DNA of 64,000 nt from Litoditis marina (GCA_964036275.1 OZ038434.1:16047879-16111878); one strand, 5' to 3'. Counted from the stretch's first letter, positions 11,946-30,860 are shown. The notes: generated from the sequence alone by a model not told the origin. Made by a program: numbers and translations.

Positions 11946-14059
11946 CTGAACATAGAAATAGTCTATTACGCTCAAAAATGTGATGCACTATTTGAACAAT
12001 GGATGAACGAATTGAAAATAGAATGAACTACTGTGATGATGTTCAAAGCAACACCCACCGAGTAGTGTGCGAGATTGTGTTGTTTTGCACTCAAAATGAA
12101 TATTATTCGTTTCAGAGAGTAAGTTCACTTGCGGTAGAATAGGTAGTAGAACTTTCGAAACTAAACTGTCCACTGTTTATAGCCATATAGCATGGGTGCG
12201 CTCGATCAATAAGAGACACTGCACCTCTCCTATTCAAACACTCTTTCCGTTTTCTCAAACAGTTCAAACATCACAGTTGCAACTTTGTGAAAATTGAAAA
12301 TTGAATATGAAAGCTTTTGAATTACCTCACTATTGTTCTTTCAACAATCAATGGATCAAGTTTGGCATATAACCACTGACATACAAAAGCCTAATAAACG
12401 GCATTATGAAAAAAAAAGTTCGATTGAGTTCCAAAAAGTGTTTTTTTACAATTACGACACAATTATTGCGTAAAAAATAGAATGAAAATTTAAACTATAT
12501 ATGAAACTTCGAATGAAGTTTGTCGAATATATTGGTAAACAGTCATATGTAAAATGAGCATATCTCAACAATCCATAATAGAGAGAACGAGACAGAAAAG
12601 AGAGAGAGAGAGAAAGAGAAAGAGAAGAAAGTGAGAAAGAGAGAATGATCAAAACTTATAACTATGTTCTATACAAAATCATATGTTGTATGAGAGGAAG
12701 AGCGATTTTGTTCTTAGCATTCTAGATACAATTTACGAGAAAGAATAAGAGGGAGAGCGGTCGTGTAGTTTGGAGGTGTAAAATGATGTCATACTTTGCG
12801 TGTTCTGACTTTGCTATCTCTGGCAAGATTGGCGACAACCCCTATCATTCAACGAACGATTTATTCCATTCACCGCCAAAGGATGCCAGTTCAAAAACCA
12901 TTTTCCGATCAAAACTGGGCAACTTATTTTGTTCTTAGCATTCTCCGTAATTTTTAGAACCAGTGATGTAAAATAGGTTCGACTTCTGCCTCAAAGGCAG
13001 ACACTTTTTTCATAGATACAATTTACGAGAACATATAGATTTTCTCGTTTTCGTTTCAGAAGTCTGCATAAGTTTGATCTACGACGCCGCATATGCGGAA
13101 TACGACTGAAATGAAGGGAATACACTACAAACACACATAGTGTAACCATACTATTCAGGCGGATTACAGAAGCAACCGGGTTGATATCAACCAAAAGTCA
13201 ACCCGGTTGCTTTTGTAAAGAAAATTTGGTTGATTTTCAACGCAACGAAAAAGCAACCGGAGAGCAATTTGGTTGCTTTTCGGTTGCTTTCTGAAAACAA
13301 CCAAATTTTCTTTTGGTTGATATCAACCCGGTTGCTTGTGTAATTGGCCAATTGAATATAAACGCGGAGGGCATTAATTTATCATTTGCTTGATTATGAG
13401 AGAGTGTGTAAATCCACGATAGGCATATGCGCTAAACGCTAGCCGAAGGCACCCCTTCACAAAACTGATCGTACGATTTTTTATTCAACAATAAACAACT
13501 TTTTGAATAAATATAACAATAATTTATATACTTTCAAGTATGTTGGATTTCAACTGTATGTACAGAACTGCTTTGACATTGAAAGAAATATTTTACAAAC
13601 GACAAGTGAAATCAAACCAAATGAAACCGTCAATAAATTGATAATGCAATGAATGTTGGAGGAAGTTTTAGAAAGAGCAAAATTACGCATGTATCACCCT
13701 GAGACCACAAACAGATTATACTTTACTTCAATCAAAACAACTTTTTTATAAGTATGGGGAGAACAGACACACGTACACTATTCTTTCTTCATGGGCTTAT
13801 CAATGTCATTGATTGAGCTTCCTATACATATAAGAAGTGCGAAAAAACAGTGAAGTGAAGTGGACATGCCCATTCTTCACGTGCTTCATACTATTTGTAT
13901 TTGCATTTATATAACTAGTGATTATGCCTCATTCAAATAGTATTTAATAAAAATGAACGTCAAGAAACTTGCACATTATCCTGGCAATTTTTAACTTTGA
14001 GAATATGTTTCTCAGATTCAACGTGACTAGGAAGTTTTAAACTTGTTGTGTTTGACAGG
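11946..14059. other. Intergenic region between N3 and N2
   Basis: This holds about 2.1 kb with no recognisable exon. A GA-rich tract lies at about 12595-12650 (CT-rich on the coding strand, 0.7 kb upstream of N2), and a palindromic element at 13164-13343. The shared promoter block seen before N3-N6 was not found here. Confidence 0.5.
13164..13343. mobile_element. Palindromic MITE-like element (AAGCAACCGGGTTGATATC ends)
   Basis: Both ends carry AAGCAACCGGGTTGATATC in inverted orientation, extending through CAACCAAAAG. The interior repeats AGCAACC and GGTTGCT units in both directions, so nearly the whole 180 bp can fold into one hairpin. There is no open frame. The flanks suggest a TA target site but no longer duplication is clear. 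Confidence 0.6.
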
Positions 14060-17000
14060 TCAGTCCATTAGCTGTTGTATGAAACGGACAGTCATAATTG
14101 GCAGTTTCATCGAGCGCAGAAGGTGAATGTCTTTTTCGTTTTTCGTGAAACTTTCCAGACAATTGATAACCCCCATTGCCGCTGCATATCGCGATGGACC
14201 GGCGGAACCACTGGAATTTTCTATTATCGGAACAGAAGAGAGGTTGTAAAAAAGTTTTTGGGATTTTTGGCTGTGTTCTCACATTCATGCGCAACCTAAC
14301 TTTGCACCTCGCGAAATGTAGATATTCTTGACTGCGAATCTCTGAAATACCGCTACAGGCATGCAAACTCGCACAGATTGGTTTCTTCACATGTTCGGGT
14401 TTTCACACGCATGTACGAATACTAGTTTCCTGTGAATAGATCGAGTCACTGGGATTATCAGCGGTGATAGCGACGATATTCCCAGTGACTCATCTCATTC
14501 ACAGGGAATTAGCTTTCAGACTCACAGTATTATTACCTGCTCTGTTTTCACAATTATACTACTATTGTAACTCACAATTCAGTCAAACAATAGAATAAGA
14601 GAGCTTGAGATAGTCGTTGTTTTTCCGATTCCAGGACTTTTCGACCCTCTTCCGATAATGTGGGAACGCCTATAAGCAGAGCATTTTATGTTTCCGACTT
14701 GTGAAAAATGAATGAAAAATATTGGGAACTTACTTGAGTTACACAGAATCATCGCCTTCATAAGGATATACTCTTTTTTGGTGATCTGGTTGCGAATCAT
14801 CAGATGAATACTCTGTCCTCTTATTCGGTCAAGCGATTGTCTATGTCTTTCAAATCCGCTGAAAAAAACCGATAAATGATTAATAGCACGTGCGGAGACG
14901 TCAAAATTCTATGCAATGACAAAGTGCACAATTGCTGATAAGTGTTCCTGTTTCACTTCGCCTTTTTCGTTGGAAAACTCGAACAACTTTCAACAAAGGA
15001 CTTTTTGATGTTCCAAAAAATGGCTTGGTCTCGAGTTTATTCTCTGGTTGCTTGTTTTTAAGAGCGAAAGATGAAGAATCCTACTCAAAAAAAAGTGGAT
15101 ACGAGTTGAACAGAATTTTGATGTTTGTAGTATGGAACAAAACGAACAGGGCTGTTGATCAATTTAAAAATTTCGTTCCGGGAGTTTTCAAGATTTCGAT
15201 AACGGGGAATTGTCGAGTTTTTGAGTCTCGAATTCGACTTTAAAGAAGGACGATTATGTGGTCCAATCCCAACGTTTCAGTCCTTTAAACTGCCATACAT
15301 TTTTCAATTGCAGTTTGAAGGATCGTTGACACGGTCCACATAATCGTCCTGCTTTAAGGTGTCCAGAAACGTGAAACTTTACTACCGCCTAACAATCACC
15401 CTTTCATCTTGACGAAAACCAGGTTCTTAACTTACGGTGGGGGTGGTGAGGGAATGGGAGTACCATCGGGGTGAATGATTTGATCTGATTTCATGGAATA
15501 CGAAAAGAAGGAGTGGGTCAGTTTGAGACACATCAGGGCCACTGCTTGCATAAGAACAATCTGGAAAACATTGAGGGAACCGAAATAACAGTGTCTGAAG
15601 CTATATCCAGCAGCATCCCTGCAAGCAGATCCTCACGTGCGTACCTCAAGCGTCACACCAACTCGCTCAACCTAAATTTCGGCAAAGAACAAGCTATGAA
15701 AAGCTCATGTGTCCGATAAGGTTTCTAGCTCACTAACAAAGACAGAAAACAACCCACTCTATTACGCAATGAGGGGAAATCGTTCACTCACACTCTGACG
15801 ATATTCTACAAGTCCTGCTTTCTTTGAACATCGGCATTGTTGTGTATATGGTTTGATTTTGTAGTTGAACCGTACACGATTACGGTTCAACTACAAAATC
15901 AAACCATAATACTCTGACGATACTTGAAATGTGTAGATCGAAAAACACAAATGCTCTGGAGGCGATAATGAGTCGCAGCCTTACAAAATTGAGCGTAAGG
16001 TGCCCACAACAGTTTGGTGCCGCATACGAATATTTGGGTTAACCTTCCTGCGCTCCGAGCCATGTGTTGAAATGTCGCTTACCTGATCTGCTTGTGATAA
16101 CTTGTGCAAGAAAGGGAAGGTCTTTGCGTATTCGATTGTGGTGAGCAGATCGAATGAGAACCAGTGTTTTCTGCTGAAATAATACAAGTTTCGGCCTCGC
16201 CTCTCATTTCAGAGTTGTCATGGAAGAAAAGAATGGAATGAGCCTTTCATGCCGAAACATTAGCTAATTTTTTATGCGAGTATTTCGATCAAAACAACTC
16301 TCTATCGGGAAAAGTAGGAAATTCGTATTTATATTGATTTGAGCAAATAAACAAGGGGTCATTCTTTCTTCTATTTTTTACCTGCCCGGATCCCAACTGC
16401 GTTCCGGGAGTTGTGGTACACAATGGGGCCTAGGCCAGTCGTGCATCGGCTGTCAACAGTCAACATCAAAGAACGCCAGACACGAATAAATGTTCAGCCA
16501 CCTTTCGCTTAATATCATTTATAGGTGGTTTTTACACTCTTGTTTCACTTTGCTCAGTAACACTAAGTTTCCATAATCCGGTCAAATAATGATCGTTCAA
16601 CCATGGTTTCAGATTACACTCTATCTTAAAGGGACCGTTCCTCTTTAATTTGGAGGTTTAAGTTGATTAGTCGATATTGTTAGCATTAAAAAATCACATT
16701 CATCCATCTAGGTCTCAATGTCCTGTTTTGCTCCGTGTTCTCGAAAATGCGGCGCGACCACGCGCACGTACATACACCGCCGAGTTCACCTACGTACTAA
16801 ATTTTAAAAATGTCTCTAAAAATATCAAACCATCTTTAAAACATTGTCAAAATTACCACAATCAAAGCTGTGACAAAGGGTTTGTAGATATCACAAAGAA
16901 GTGAGAGATCAAGGATTGCTGCGTTACCCAGATTCTGATGGCTTCTAATTTGCTCCGCAATAATGTGGTTTTCTGCACTTTCTGTATGTGACGTGTGAAA

Positions 17001-20000
17001 CTCTCATCTCAAAACAGAATTAATGACTTTTTTAATTTTTCAAAACTACTTACATTGCACATTAAAGAGGTGCGGTCCCTTTAGCAGTCAAAATATTCAT
17101 TACAATGAAGAAGAACGTTCATGAAATAGATTACTGCAAATTCATAACAGATCCGAAAATTCCTATAGTCACTCGCTGAGATCAAGAACAGACTTTGGAT
17201 GAACTGACCCCAACACGGTCGGCAATATCCAGGGAGCAACTTTGTTGCAGCAAATCTTCCAGATTGGGCAACTCGAACGGATTCGGGTTGTAACGACATT
17301 TTCGGAACTTGTCCGTCTGAAATTGTCTCAATGGAAACTTTATTGATTTACCAGAGGAGAGGAAAATATGACTGTACAGAGTACAGATGTGTGTGGGCGA
17401 AATATCGCCTATAATGTGAAGAAATCCCGAGAATGTGTTCTACCCTAAAATGTGTTTCTATTTGTTTTGAATGCATTACATGACTTATTATCCGACGAGT
17501 CTTTTTTTAAAACGGATTTCGAGGACCACAACAAAAATCAGTAACTATGTTCTTTAATAAATGTGATAAATGTGGAAAACTACCTTCAGTTCGAGATACT
17601 CCAGCGAACTAATTAACTTTTCCATCAGGCATTCAACAGACAAAAGTCTAGAAGGTACCTTGAAAAATCAGGTTGGACCCAATAAATCAATAAAGTTGAA
17701 CAAATAAAGATTAAGAATCGAAACAATTTCAATAAGCAAATTCATGGAAGTTGAGATTTGCCAACTTTTTATCTGCGAGAGTTTGGGGGTCAGTCAAGGG
17801 GGGGGGGGGGGGGGGGGGGTAGAGCTCTAGCGGGGCTTGCTCGTCTGATATGATGTATTGTTTGTTTTATTATTTTTGCGTCACAGTCGTCATTCAACAA
17901 TTGTGCGTAAAATCCAATAACAACTTAGATATACTTGCCTTCCAATAATTCCAATGTTCCACTACTCACCAATTTTGTTTCGACCGACGAGGACTCCTGC
18001 TCTCTGGAAACTTTTCGTTTTCCCAAAACTTCAGCGACAAGCTGGTTCGATCTAGACTCTTCGGGTAAATTGATTGCTGAAATATGAAACGTACCTATAA
18101 AATGGCAAAGGGCACAAAGTAGCAAACTCCCAAGTTTATTGAAATGTGTTTTTATGTTTTAAAGTCGATCCATATTCTGCAATGTATAGGCTACATTCTG
18201 CACAAGTAAATTGTATCTGACCCAAATCTTGTTAGATTACCACTGAAACGTTCGAACAGAGTCTGTTTCTGTGCCGATTCCGTAATGGTGCGGCAGTGAA
18301 GTCTCTGACTTAGGCCGCTTCAAGATCAAGACCGAAGGGAAAAGATACTTTGTCACCTAATAGGCTTGCAACTCAAATGAAAAGTATTTGTCTAGATCAA
18401 ACACTTCAACGCATTTTACCACATTATTTTTGCAGTACCGAAAAAGTTGATTCTGTATGTTCCCAGATATGTTTTAGAGTGTCGATTGGGCCGTGGTTGT
18501 CTGCCGCTCGGCGTTCACCTTTAGCCGTTAACTACGTGGGGATTCGGTTCAAATTTCTTCCATCTCCAAGAGTACAACAATGAAAAATAAGTGTTTTGCT
18601 TTCGAGTTGACCAACATTTTCATTAAGGGGGTCCGAGTAATTTGATCTTTTAATCCGTTTTCCTCCGTGTCAGTTATTTCTCATTTCTGTTTGATAACTA
18701 ACCCAGCGGGTTCATTCCAACCTCCACACACTGCTGAAAACGACAGGCACGGCAGGAACAGCGTTTCACTGAAAAAACACACTTCATTTGACAGGTTATT
18801 AATACTTTCAACGTAAAGAAAATATGGTCTGGTATTCATTTTATAACTGTTCCGGCAAATTTCAAAGTTTCTAAGGTTGATTCTTCATGTTTACCAGAAA
18901 CGACCGGTTTTTTTTTCAGGTTAGCTTACACGTAGTTTTAACGGTAACCGAAGTTTAGTTTTAGGCTACCTACCGGTTACCTGTGAGGTAACCTAAAATC
19001 AGCTACCAAAAACTGGTTAGGTCACTAAAAAACGTGGTTAGATATATAATTGGCCCCAAAAATACACATTTAAGCGAACAAACAAATGAACGAACATGCG
19101 TTTCAAATATTCAAAAAACCTACATTTTGGTAGAACAGCGAAACAATTTCCATCTTTCTTGCATCGATAACGCGTTTGCGATATGAGCGTTCTTCGGAAA
19201 AACGTTTTGCAACCATTGCATGAAGGTACCTTAATATTATCAAGTTGCTATCTAAAATAAACCACAAAATCCACATTTTTTGAAAGGAATATGCGGACAC
19301 ATATTTTCTGCCATCTCGTTTCGACACAAGAAGGTTCACTAAAACTTCATTTTTTTGTAATATCTCAATATCGTCACTAAGGGAGGGACAATAGATTCGG
19401 TCGCACAGTGGTTGGAGCGCGTGCCCCATACGGGCAGTCAGCGGCGTCATTAATCAAATTTATAAAAAAAATTCATGCAATTCTGAAAATTGAATCATTA
19501 CAATAGTAGTCTGTTACTGCAGACACAGTTACAAGTGATGTTTTGGGCATTAGTCTAGATGCCATATAAAAACAAAGTGAAAAACAAACAGTCCAAATGT
19601 AGTCGAGTACCTATAGGAATAAAATTATGTTAAAGTGCTCTGGCAGCTCTCATGTCTTGCGCTGGAGAGCTAATCCTGGCATGAGCACTTCATCGGGGTA
19701 AAATCATGCATAATCAACAAAACAAGCTGTTCACGAATTATCGGCCAAATCAGTTGCATTCTGGTCGATTCGCGCTATTCAACTGTTTGTGCAAACACGA
19801 GAAGTAGTTTCTGGCAAACACCTTCAACCATGACAGCAACAAGGACACGTTTTTTTGTAATCTTCTCGACTGAATACTCACGTCATAATGATACCCGGAA
19901 GCCAAGTCCCCGCAAACGACGCAGTTTGGTGGACAGACATTTTTCGGTAACTCTGTCAACAGAGGGGGACTGCAGCCAGCTGAGGGCACCGTTATAACGA

Positions 20001-20756
20001 AGGCTTCGGTCGGGGGCAAAGTAGAAGAACAGCTGAACCTGGTGAAGGTGTAGGTCATTCATGCATGGAAAGTACAAACACGGTAGTTCAGACCATTAGT
20101 TGTCGTTTGGCCTGACTTCTAACGAGCCCTATAGTTGAGTCCTTTGTAAGTTGGTAATATACTTACGAAGATTATACATTCGAAAAATACTATGTCAAGC
20201 TGGAAACAAATAAACAGACAGTTGACGCTGAAAAGAGAACCGAACAAACAATTTAGTCAGAGCAGCACGATTTGAGATCCTCAATTTGAGATCCCCCCAC
20301 TGTCAATGTTATTTCTATGTGTTTATCAAAATCTAGTCATTCAGAGAGTAGCTGTCATTCTGCAAATATTGGTCTCTTATTGGTCTCAAACGGTGGATAA
20401 TCACTTTTTTCAGTAAATGCGGGCTATAATATCGTGTGTGTGTGTGTGAGAGAGAGAGGTAATCGGTTTTCAAACTAATCGGAGGGAAATAGAGAGAGAG
20501 TTGGACAGTGAGTGAGAGAGTGTGGCAAAAGACAAAAAGAACCAGAAGAAGAAATGTAGTGTTATAATATATTATGGAACCTTGCATATTTTGAAAAATA
20601 CATAAAAATAACCCACCTTTCGTACGACGTAGAAAATGGTTCGGAATCAGGAGATCGAGTAGGCATTTCATACTGTAGCATTATTTTCCCGCTGTTCTCA
20701 TATGGTGAGTTGAAGAAAATGTCCAAACAATCAGAGTTGATTGAAATCAGACTCAT
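14060..20756 (-). CDS. N3: nuclear hormone receptor, complete
   Basis: Exons (- strand order): 20617-20756, 19882-20038, 19124-19229, 18703-18768, 17970-18076, 17584-17658, 17209-17316, 16382-16449, 16083-16173, 15436-15560, 14734-14858, 14576-14669, 14060-14210 (TGA); 470 residues. The N-terminus is MSLISINSDCLDIFFNSPYE. The DBD covers about residues 86-157 (C86, C89, C103, C106; P-box CNGCKT; then CKKDGNC, CSCRACRFQQC, GMNPL). The hinge begins AINLPEESRS and has a basic KRK. The ligand-binding domain runs from about residue 195 to the end. Closest relative in the window is N4: the start, hinge, YNPNPF exon and terminal exon are nearly the same. The start follows a possible spliced-leader acceptor (ATACAG) 16 nt upstream, and the shared promoter block lies about 1.1 kb upstream. 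Introns hold the 22-nt G run, a TTAAAGGGACCGT element and two hairpins. Expected to be a nuclear DNA-binding receptor; ligand and targets unknown. Confidence 0.88.
15243..15360. repeat. Foldback repeat in N3 intron
   Basis: AGGACGATTATGTGG at the left is mirrored by CCACATAATCGTCCT at the right, and inside it a second pair (CAACG...CTTTAAACTG / CAGTTTGAAGGATCGTTG) continues the stem. It looks like a small non-autonomous hairpin element. Confidence 0.55.
15792..15922. repeat. 27-bp perfect palindrome bracketed by a 12-bp direct repeat
   Basis: Arms 15848-15874 and 15881-15907 are perfect complements around a 6-nt loop. The segment is bracketed by ACTCTGACGATA at 15792-15803 and 15911-15922. 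A 27-bp perfect stem is likely to be recent. It lies in the N3 intron between exons 16083-16173 and 15436-15560. Confidence 0.6.
16626..17083. mobile_element. TTAAAGGGACCGT-ended element, copy in N3 intron
   Basis: The left end reads TTAAAGGGACCGTTCCTC. The right end carries the inverted partner (GGTCCCTTTA). Both ends also have AATTAAAGAGG-like repeats. It belongs with the copies at 1458-1955, 40105-40559 and 62095-62599, and no transposase frame was seen. Confidence 0.55.
17798..17819 (+). repeat. 22-nt poly-G tract
   Basis: An uninterrupted run of 22 G on the + strand (C on the coding strand) lies in the N3 intron between exons 17970-18076 and 17584-17658. It can form a quadruplex, and its length may vary between individuals. 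Confidence 0.85.
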
Positions 20757-22818
20757 CGAAGGTAGTTGCTCTCTGTATTTCCACTCACAATTGTTGAATG
20801 TCGTAGTTTTTAAGAAGATTACAAAAATTAAGTTGCCATAGTTCCTTTGACATAAGCTCAGTGTGAAACGCTTGATAAATGTTTGTTAAATACAATTAAA
20901 CTGTTTAGTTTTCAAAGTAACTATGGTATGTAAGAAGAAGTGTTGTACGTTTCGCCGGTAAGTCGCTAGGAAACCACCCTGGCTCTAGAGTGGTCGCAGA
21001 CTCATTAGAAATGGCAATATGTTTTGTAAAGTGAACTACTTATACAACAAATCATCCAAAATTAGGACAGCATTTTTTAGGAATAAATAAGTTAACGATA
21101 TCAGCTCAATCTACATAATATGACGCTTTGGGGGGACGATACGAGAACAAAATAATTGGTATTCAGTTAAAAAGGTGTTTTTTTTTCGTGTTGACCACAT
21201 ATTCAAATTAACACCACCACGGTACCTATGCAAATACTTTCAGGAGCAAAACAAAACCGGTATTCATTGTTGATGACAGACTATTCTGCCAAGCTCCGGC
21301 GATGAACAGAACAGAACTTATAGGAAGTTTATAATTATTTTCGTGAATGAAAACTGTGTAATTCCGTGGTGATGCAATAAGAAAAGTCTAAGAAACTGAT
21401 AATATATATTCATTCTCGATGAAAATTTAGTTTTTTCGTTTTTTTTTTCGCTCATATTCTGTAGAGAGAAACATAGATCATAGTGCACAAGAACGGGTCA
21501 GATCTGGTTTTCTATGTTCATTAAAACCATTGATAAGGCAAAATCGATACAACCGGAAACATAAATAGATAAAATATAATAACGTGTGACGTCAAATTAA
21601 TTCCTTACTGTGCCGTTAAAGTATGTTCATGGATACTATTTGGAAATAAATAACTATAACATAATTGAAAAAAACACAATTTGGTCAAAATTGAACAAGA
21701 GTATTCCACAAGTTGTACTTTAATTGAAAAGTGACAACGGCAAAATAAGCAGAACAAACCCCAAGGACTGTTATCATTAAATCTTGAAGTTTTTAGAGAA
21801 AAAGGTGTTCGATTCGGAAATCACACGCCTATCGATTGTACACGTGAAACCCCGCCTCCCATATCGCCCTGGCTGATCGGAAACTAAACAACACTATCAC
21901 CAATTATGATACGTCACTTTTACCAAACAAAAGGGAAAGAGAGAGAGAGAAAGAGAGATAGAGAGAGACAAAGAGAGAAAGAGAGGCAAAGAGAGAAAGA
22001 GACAGCCAGAAAATGAAAGATAAAATGAAGAAAGAAAGCAAACTGCAAACATGCCTGACTTTTTTAAGTCACGTTTCAAATTTTACAATCGTGTTGTCAT
22101 TGCTATATTGAACTTATTATCGCGGTATCGAGTTTGTCTTATTTTCTCCGATAATTAGAATGAAAAAAGAAACAAGTTGGTTAGATTGGCCTGCAACCAG
22201 GGTTTTCTGTTTCTGTTTTCTTCACAACGAGCGAAACCCGCAAAAAAATGTTTTCAGGTTGCTGGTTTTCCCTGGAAACAAAGGTATATAATTTGTTTCT
22301 CTTACATTACAGAATCGATTTTTCATTTGATGATAAACACAACAATGCTGACGATGTTCGCCCAAAGGCACCGGGTTTGAACTAAAAACACAGCGAAAGA
22401 ATAACAAGTACCGTGTACAAGGTGAATATGTACAATTTCTTCACTCAGAATGACTCGTATACTATTCGTTTCACAAACATCATTTCTTTCAACAAACATT
22501 CAACGAAGCATAAGCCAAAGAATGAAAAATGAATAGGTGATTCGAGAGATGTTGAGGTATTAATGATGTTCGAAGTGATTGAGAGATAAATGTGGAAGAG
22601 CAGTGCAGAAAAATAAATATTTAATTTGAATCTTTCATGTACCGTAGGATATGTACAACTACATATGTTTATTTGAACTAAACATTATGTAATAGGTTCA
22701 AGAAAATAAGTACAGATATAAGTTGGTCTTGGATCCCCGTTTGGTAGAAACATTACTTTTTCCTCACCTCTAACGTGACAATGAGATATTCACAGGTAAA
22801 ATAGTTAGATGCGTGAGA
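20757..22818. other. Intergenic region upstream of N3 and downstream of N4
   Basis: The region holds the N3 promoter block (21529-21860), then a GA-rich tract (21925-21990) and the N4 3' end, where the complement of 22668-22673 reads AATAAA about 150 nt after the N4 stop. No coding exon was seen. Confidence 0.6.
21529..21860 (-). promoter_or_regulatory. Conserved upstream block of N3
   Basis: Three islands match the region upstream of N4: CATTGATAAGG...ATACAACCGGAAACATAAAT (21529-21566; contains a GATA site), TGACGTCA (21587-21594), and CGATTGTACACGTGAAAC followed by CCCGCCTCCC (21831-21860; contains the E-box CACGTG). The last island recurs upstream of N5 and N6. Conservation among paralogues in otherwise diverged intergenic DNA suggests a promoter or enhancer about 1.1 kb before the N3 ATG. 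The transcription factors are inferred from motif shape only. Confidence 0.55.
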
Positions 22819-28145
<5,327 letters not shown>

Positions 28146-28219
28146 CTGAGCTGAACGTATGTATGTCGATAAAATAAATAAGTATTGTATCACGGAAGAG
28201 ATTATCATAATTAGATTGA

Positions 28220-30860
28220 AAAGTGAATCGGGCGCAGCGCGGAGCGCTGCGCATATTTGTTTTTGTTCAGAGGTATGCAGACATTCTAAAACTGTTTATT
28301 ACATTTTTCTTCAAAGTACGCCGACCATTTTCTTAGAAATTTGCATGAATTACTAAAAGAGCAACACGTCTACAAGACATTTAGTTTAGATTCCAAGTAA
28401 AATTAGTTAAGAGGGGTTAGAGGGCCAACGTCTCGCAAAATCGGGCGCAGCGCGCAGCGCTGCGCAGATTAGTTTTTGTTCAGAGGTCTGCGGACATTCC
28501 AAAACAGTTTATTACATTTTTCTTCAAAGTACGTCGACCATTTTCCTAGATATTTGCATGAATCACTGAAGTCAACACACTAAGTTCATGTTCCAAATAA
28601 AATCAGTTGAGAGGAGTTATAGGGCCAAACGTCTCGCAAAAATGGCTTCCGTGCTCAGCGGCGACGGCGGCGGCGACAAAAGTGTCCGTCTCCTCAAATC
28701 TCGGCATAGTTTCGCTCAAAATTAACTTATTCCGAAAATTCTTACATTGTTGAGAAGCTATCAAAAAGTTGAGGTATACCTATTTTTCGGGTATGTCTAA
28801 GATTCAAATATAACGTGTGAGAGGGCCGGAAATGGTCTCGCAAAAAATCATGGATAGACCGGTTTTGTAAAGTTAAAAATGAAAGAAGAGTTTAGCGTGT
28901 AGTAGGAATGAGTTTTACAATGAAGAAAACATGACAGGCGAGTACAGCTTGGTTTTCACTCCTATTGACATTAGTATAAAAACGAGTGTAAAGAAAGTAA
29001 AGATTAGTTTTGGATAAACATGTACAAGAAATATAAAATAAGTCCAATAAAAATATTTTGAGGAAAAGTCTAATCTCGCTCGGTTTAAAAATTCAAAAAA
29101 AGGATACCGAGTTTTTTGCTACCGGAAGAAAACTTCTGACTGCTCCTCACAATAATCTAGCTTATACTCCGTTGTTTTCGAGAGAAGCGAGATTAGCATT
29201 TTCCTCAAAATATTTTTATTGGACTTATTTTATATTTCTTGTACATGTTTATCCAAAACTAATCTTTACTTTCTTTACACTCGTTTTTATACTAATTGAA
29301 CTCTTTTTCTATGGTTACGAAGTAACCGTCATTTTTGATAAAAATGATATTTTTGAACAATAATCTAAACAAGGAATTTTATGTTTTTCTATTGGAGTTT
29401 TAAACCGCGCCGTAGTTCAGAACCTTTATGTAGTTGTAACCTCGTTCAAGTGATAGCAAATTTTGTGCTCCAGGCCGGAATCGAGCCTCCGTTCGCCGTG
29501 CGTAAATAGAGCTTTTATCCAATCCGCCATTCAGACATGTGAATAGGAATGAAAACCAAGCTGTACCCGCCTGTCATGAGATCTCGATTAGAAAAATGAT
29601 TCCTACTACACGTTAAACTCTTCTTTCATTTTTATTTTCACAAAACCGGTCTATCCATAATTTTTGCGAGACCATTTTCGATCGTCTCACACGTAACATT
29701 CAAATTTACGACACACCTGAAAAATAGAGCAAAACTATGCCCAGATTTGAGGAGGCTGACACTTTTGTCGCCGCCGCCGCCGCCGCCGCCGCCGCCCCGC
29801 ACGGAAGCCATTTCTGCGAGACGTTGGGTCCTCTAACTCCTCTCAACAAACTTTTTCTTGGAACGAGAACTTAATTTCTTGTAGACGTGTTTGCAAATAT
29901 CTAAGGAAATGGTCGACGTACTTTGAATAAAATTGTAATAAACTGTTTTGTATTGTCTGCAGACCTTTGAACAAAAACTAATCTGCGCAGCGCTTCGCGC
30001 TGCGCCCAATGTCTGAATGGAGACTTGGATAAAAGCTCTATTCACGCACGGCGAGCGAAGGTTCCATTTCTGCCTGGAGCACAAAAGTTGCTCTCACTTG
30101 AACGTGGTTACAACTACGCCAGTCGTTTTGAACCACGGCGCCGTTAAAAACTCCAATATAACCTCATAACATTCCTTGTTCAGCTTATTGTTCAAAAATG
30201 TCGCAAAAGCGATAGTCCAGCCTTTGTTAGCCGCACGAGAGGTGCGTAGTTTTCTAATGTTCTATTGTGTGTGTTATATTGTATTTGTATGTTTTACTTG
30301 TTGGAAGATCATGAACTCATGTGGAACGAGTGTTCTGTGGTTACTTGAGAACATGAATATGTCGCTGTGTATAGGTTGTACACACGGCGGCCAGTACCAG
30401 CTGTTTAGCGTGGGAAGCTAACCCCGAAACGACAAAAAATATCATTTTTATCAAAAATGACCGTTAAACTATAGAAAAAGAGTTCAATTAGTAAAAAAAA
30501 AAGTGCAAAGAAAGTAAAGATTAGTTTTGGATGAAACGTGTACAAGAAATATGGAAGAAGTCCATTAAAAATATTTTGAGGAAAGGCTAATCTCGCTTTT
30601 CTTGAAAAAAAAAACAAAGTGTAAGCTAGATCATTGTTGTGAGTCGCACGCAGTCAGATGTTTTCTTTTCTGTAACAAAAAACACGGTATTCATTTTTTT
30701 TTCTTCTGAAATTTTAAACCAAGCCAGATTAGCCTTTTCCTCAAAATGTTTTTGTTGGACTTCTCCCATATTTCTTGTACACGTTTTATCCAAAACTAAT
30801 CTTTACTTTTTTTTACACCAGTTTTTCATACTAATCATTTTATTCTCTGTATGCGCGCAA
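28220..30860. repeat. 2.6-kb nested palindromic repeat complex upstream of N4
   Basis: Two direct ~205-bp units (28230-28440 and 28441-28645), each opening with a CGCAGCGC...GCGCTGCGC hairpin, are followed by a third copy in inverse orientation (29805-30010). Inside them lie further inverted pairs: 28845-29060 against 29190-29290 and 29560-29690, and a tRNA-like segment at 29400-29540 against 30010-30140. A side palindrome follows (30430-30610 against 30690-30860). A (CCG)n run lies at about 29768-29797. No gene frame was recognised. It could form a long hairpin RNA if transcribed. Confidence 0.7.
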
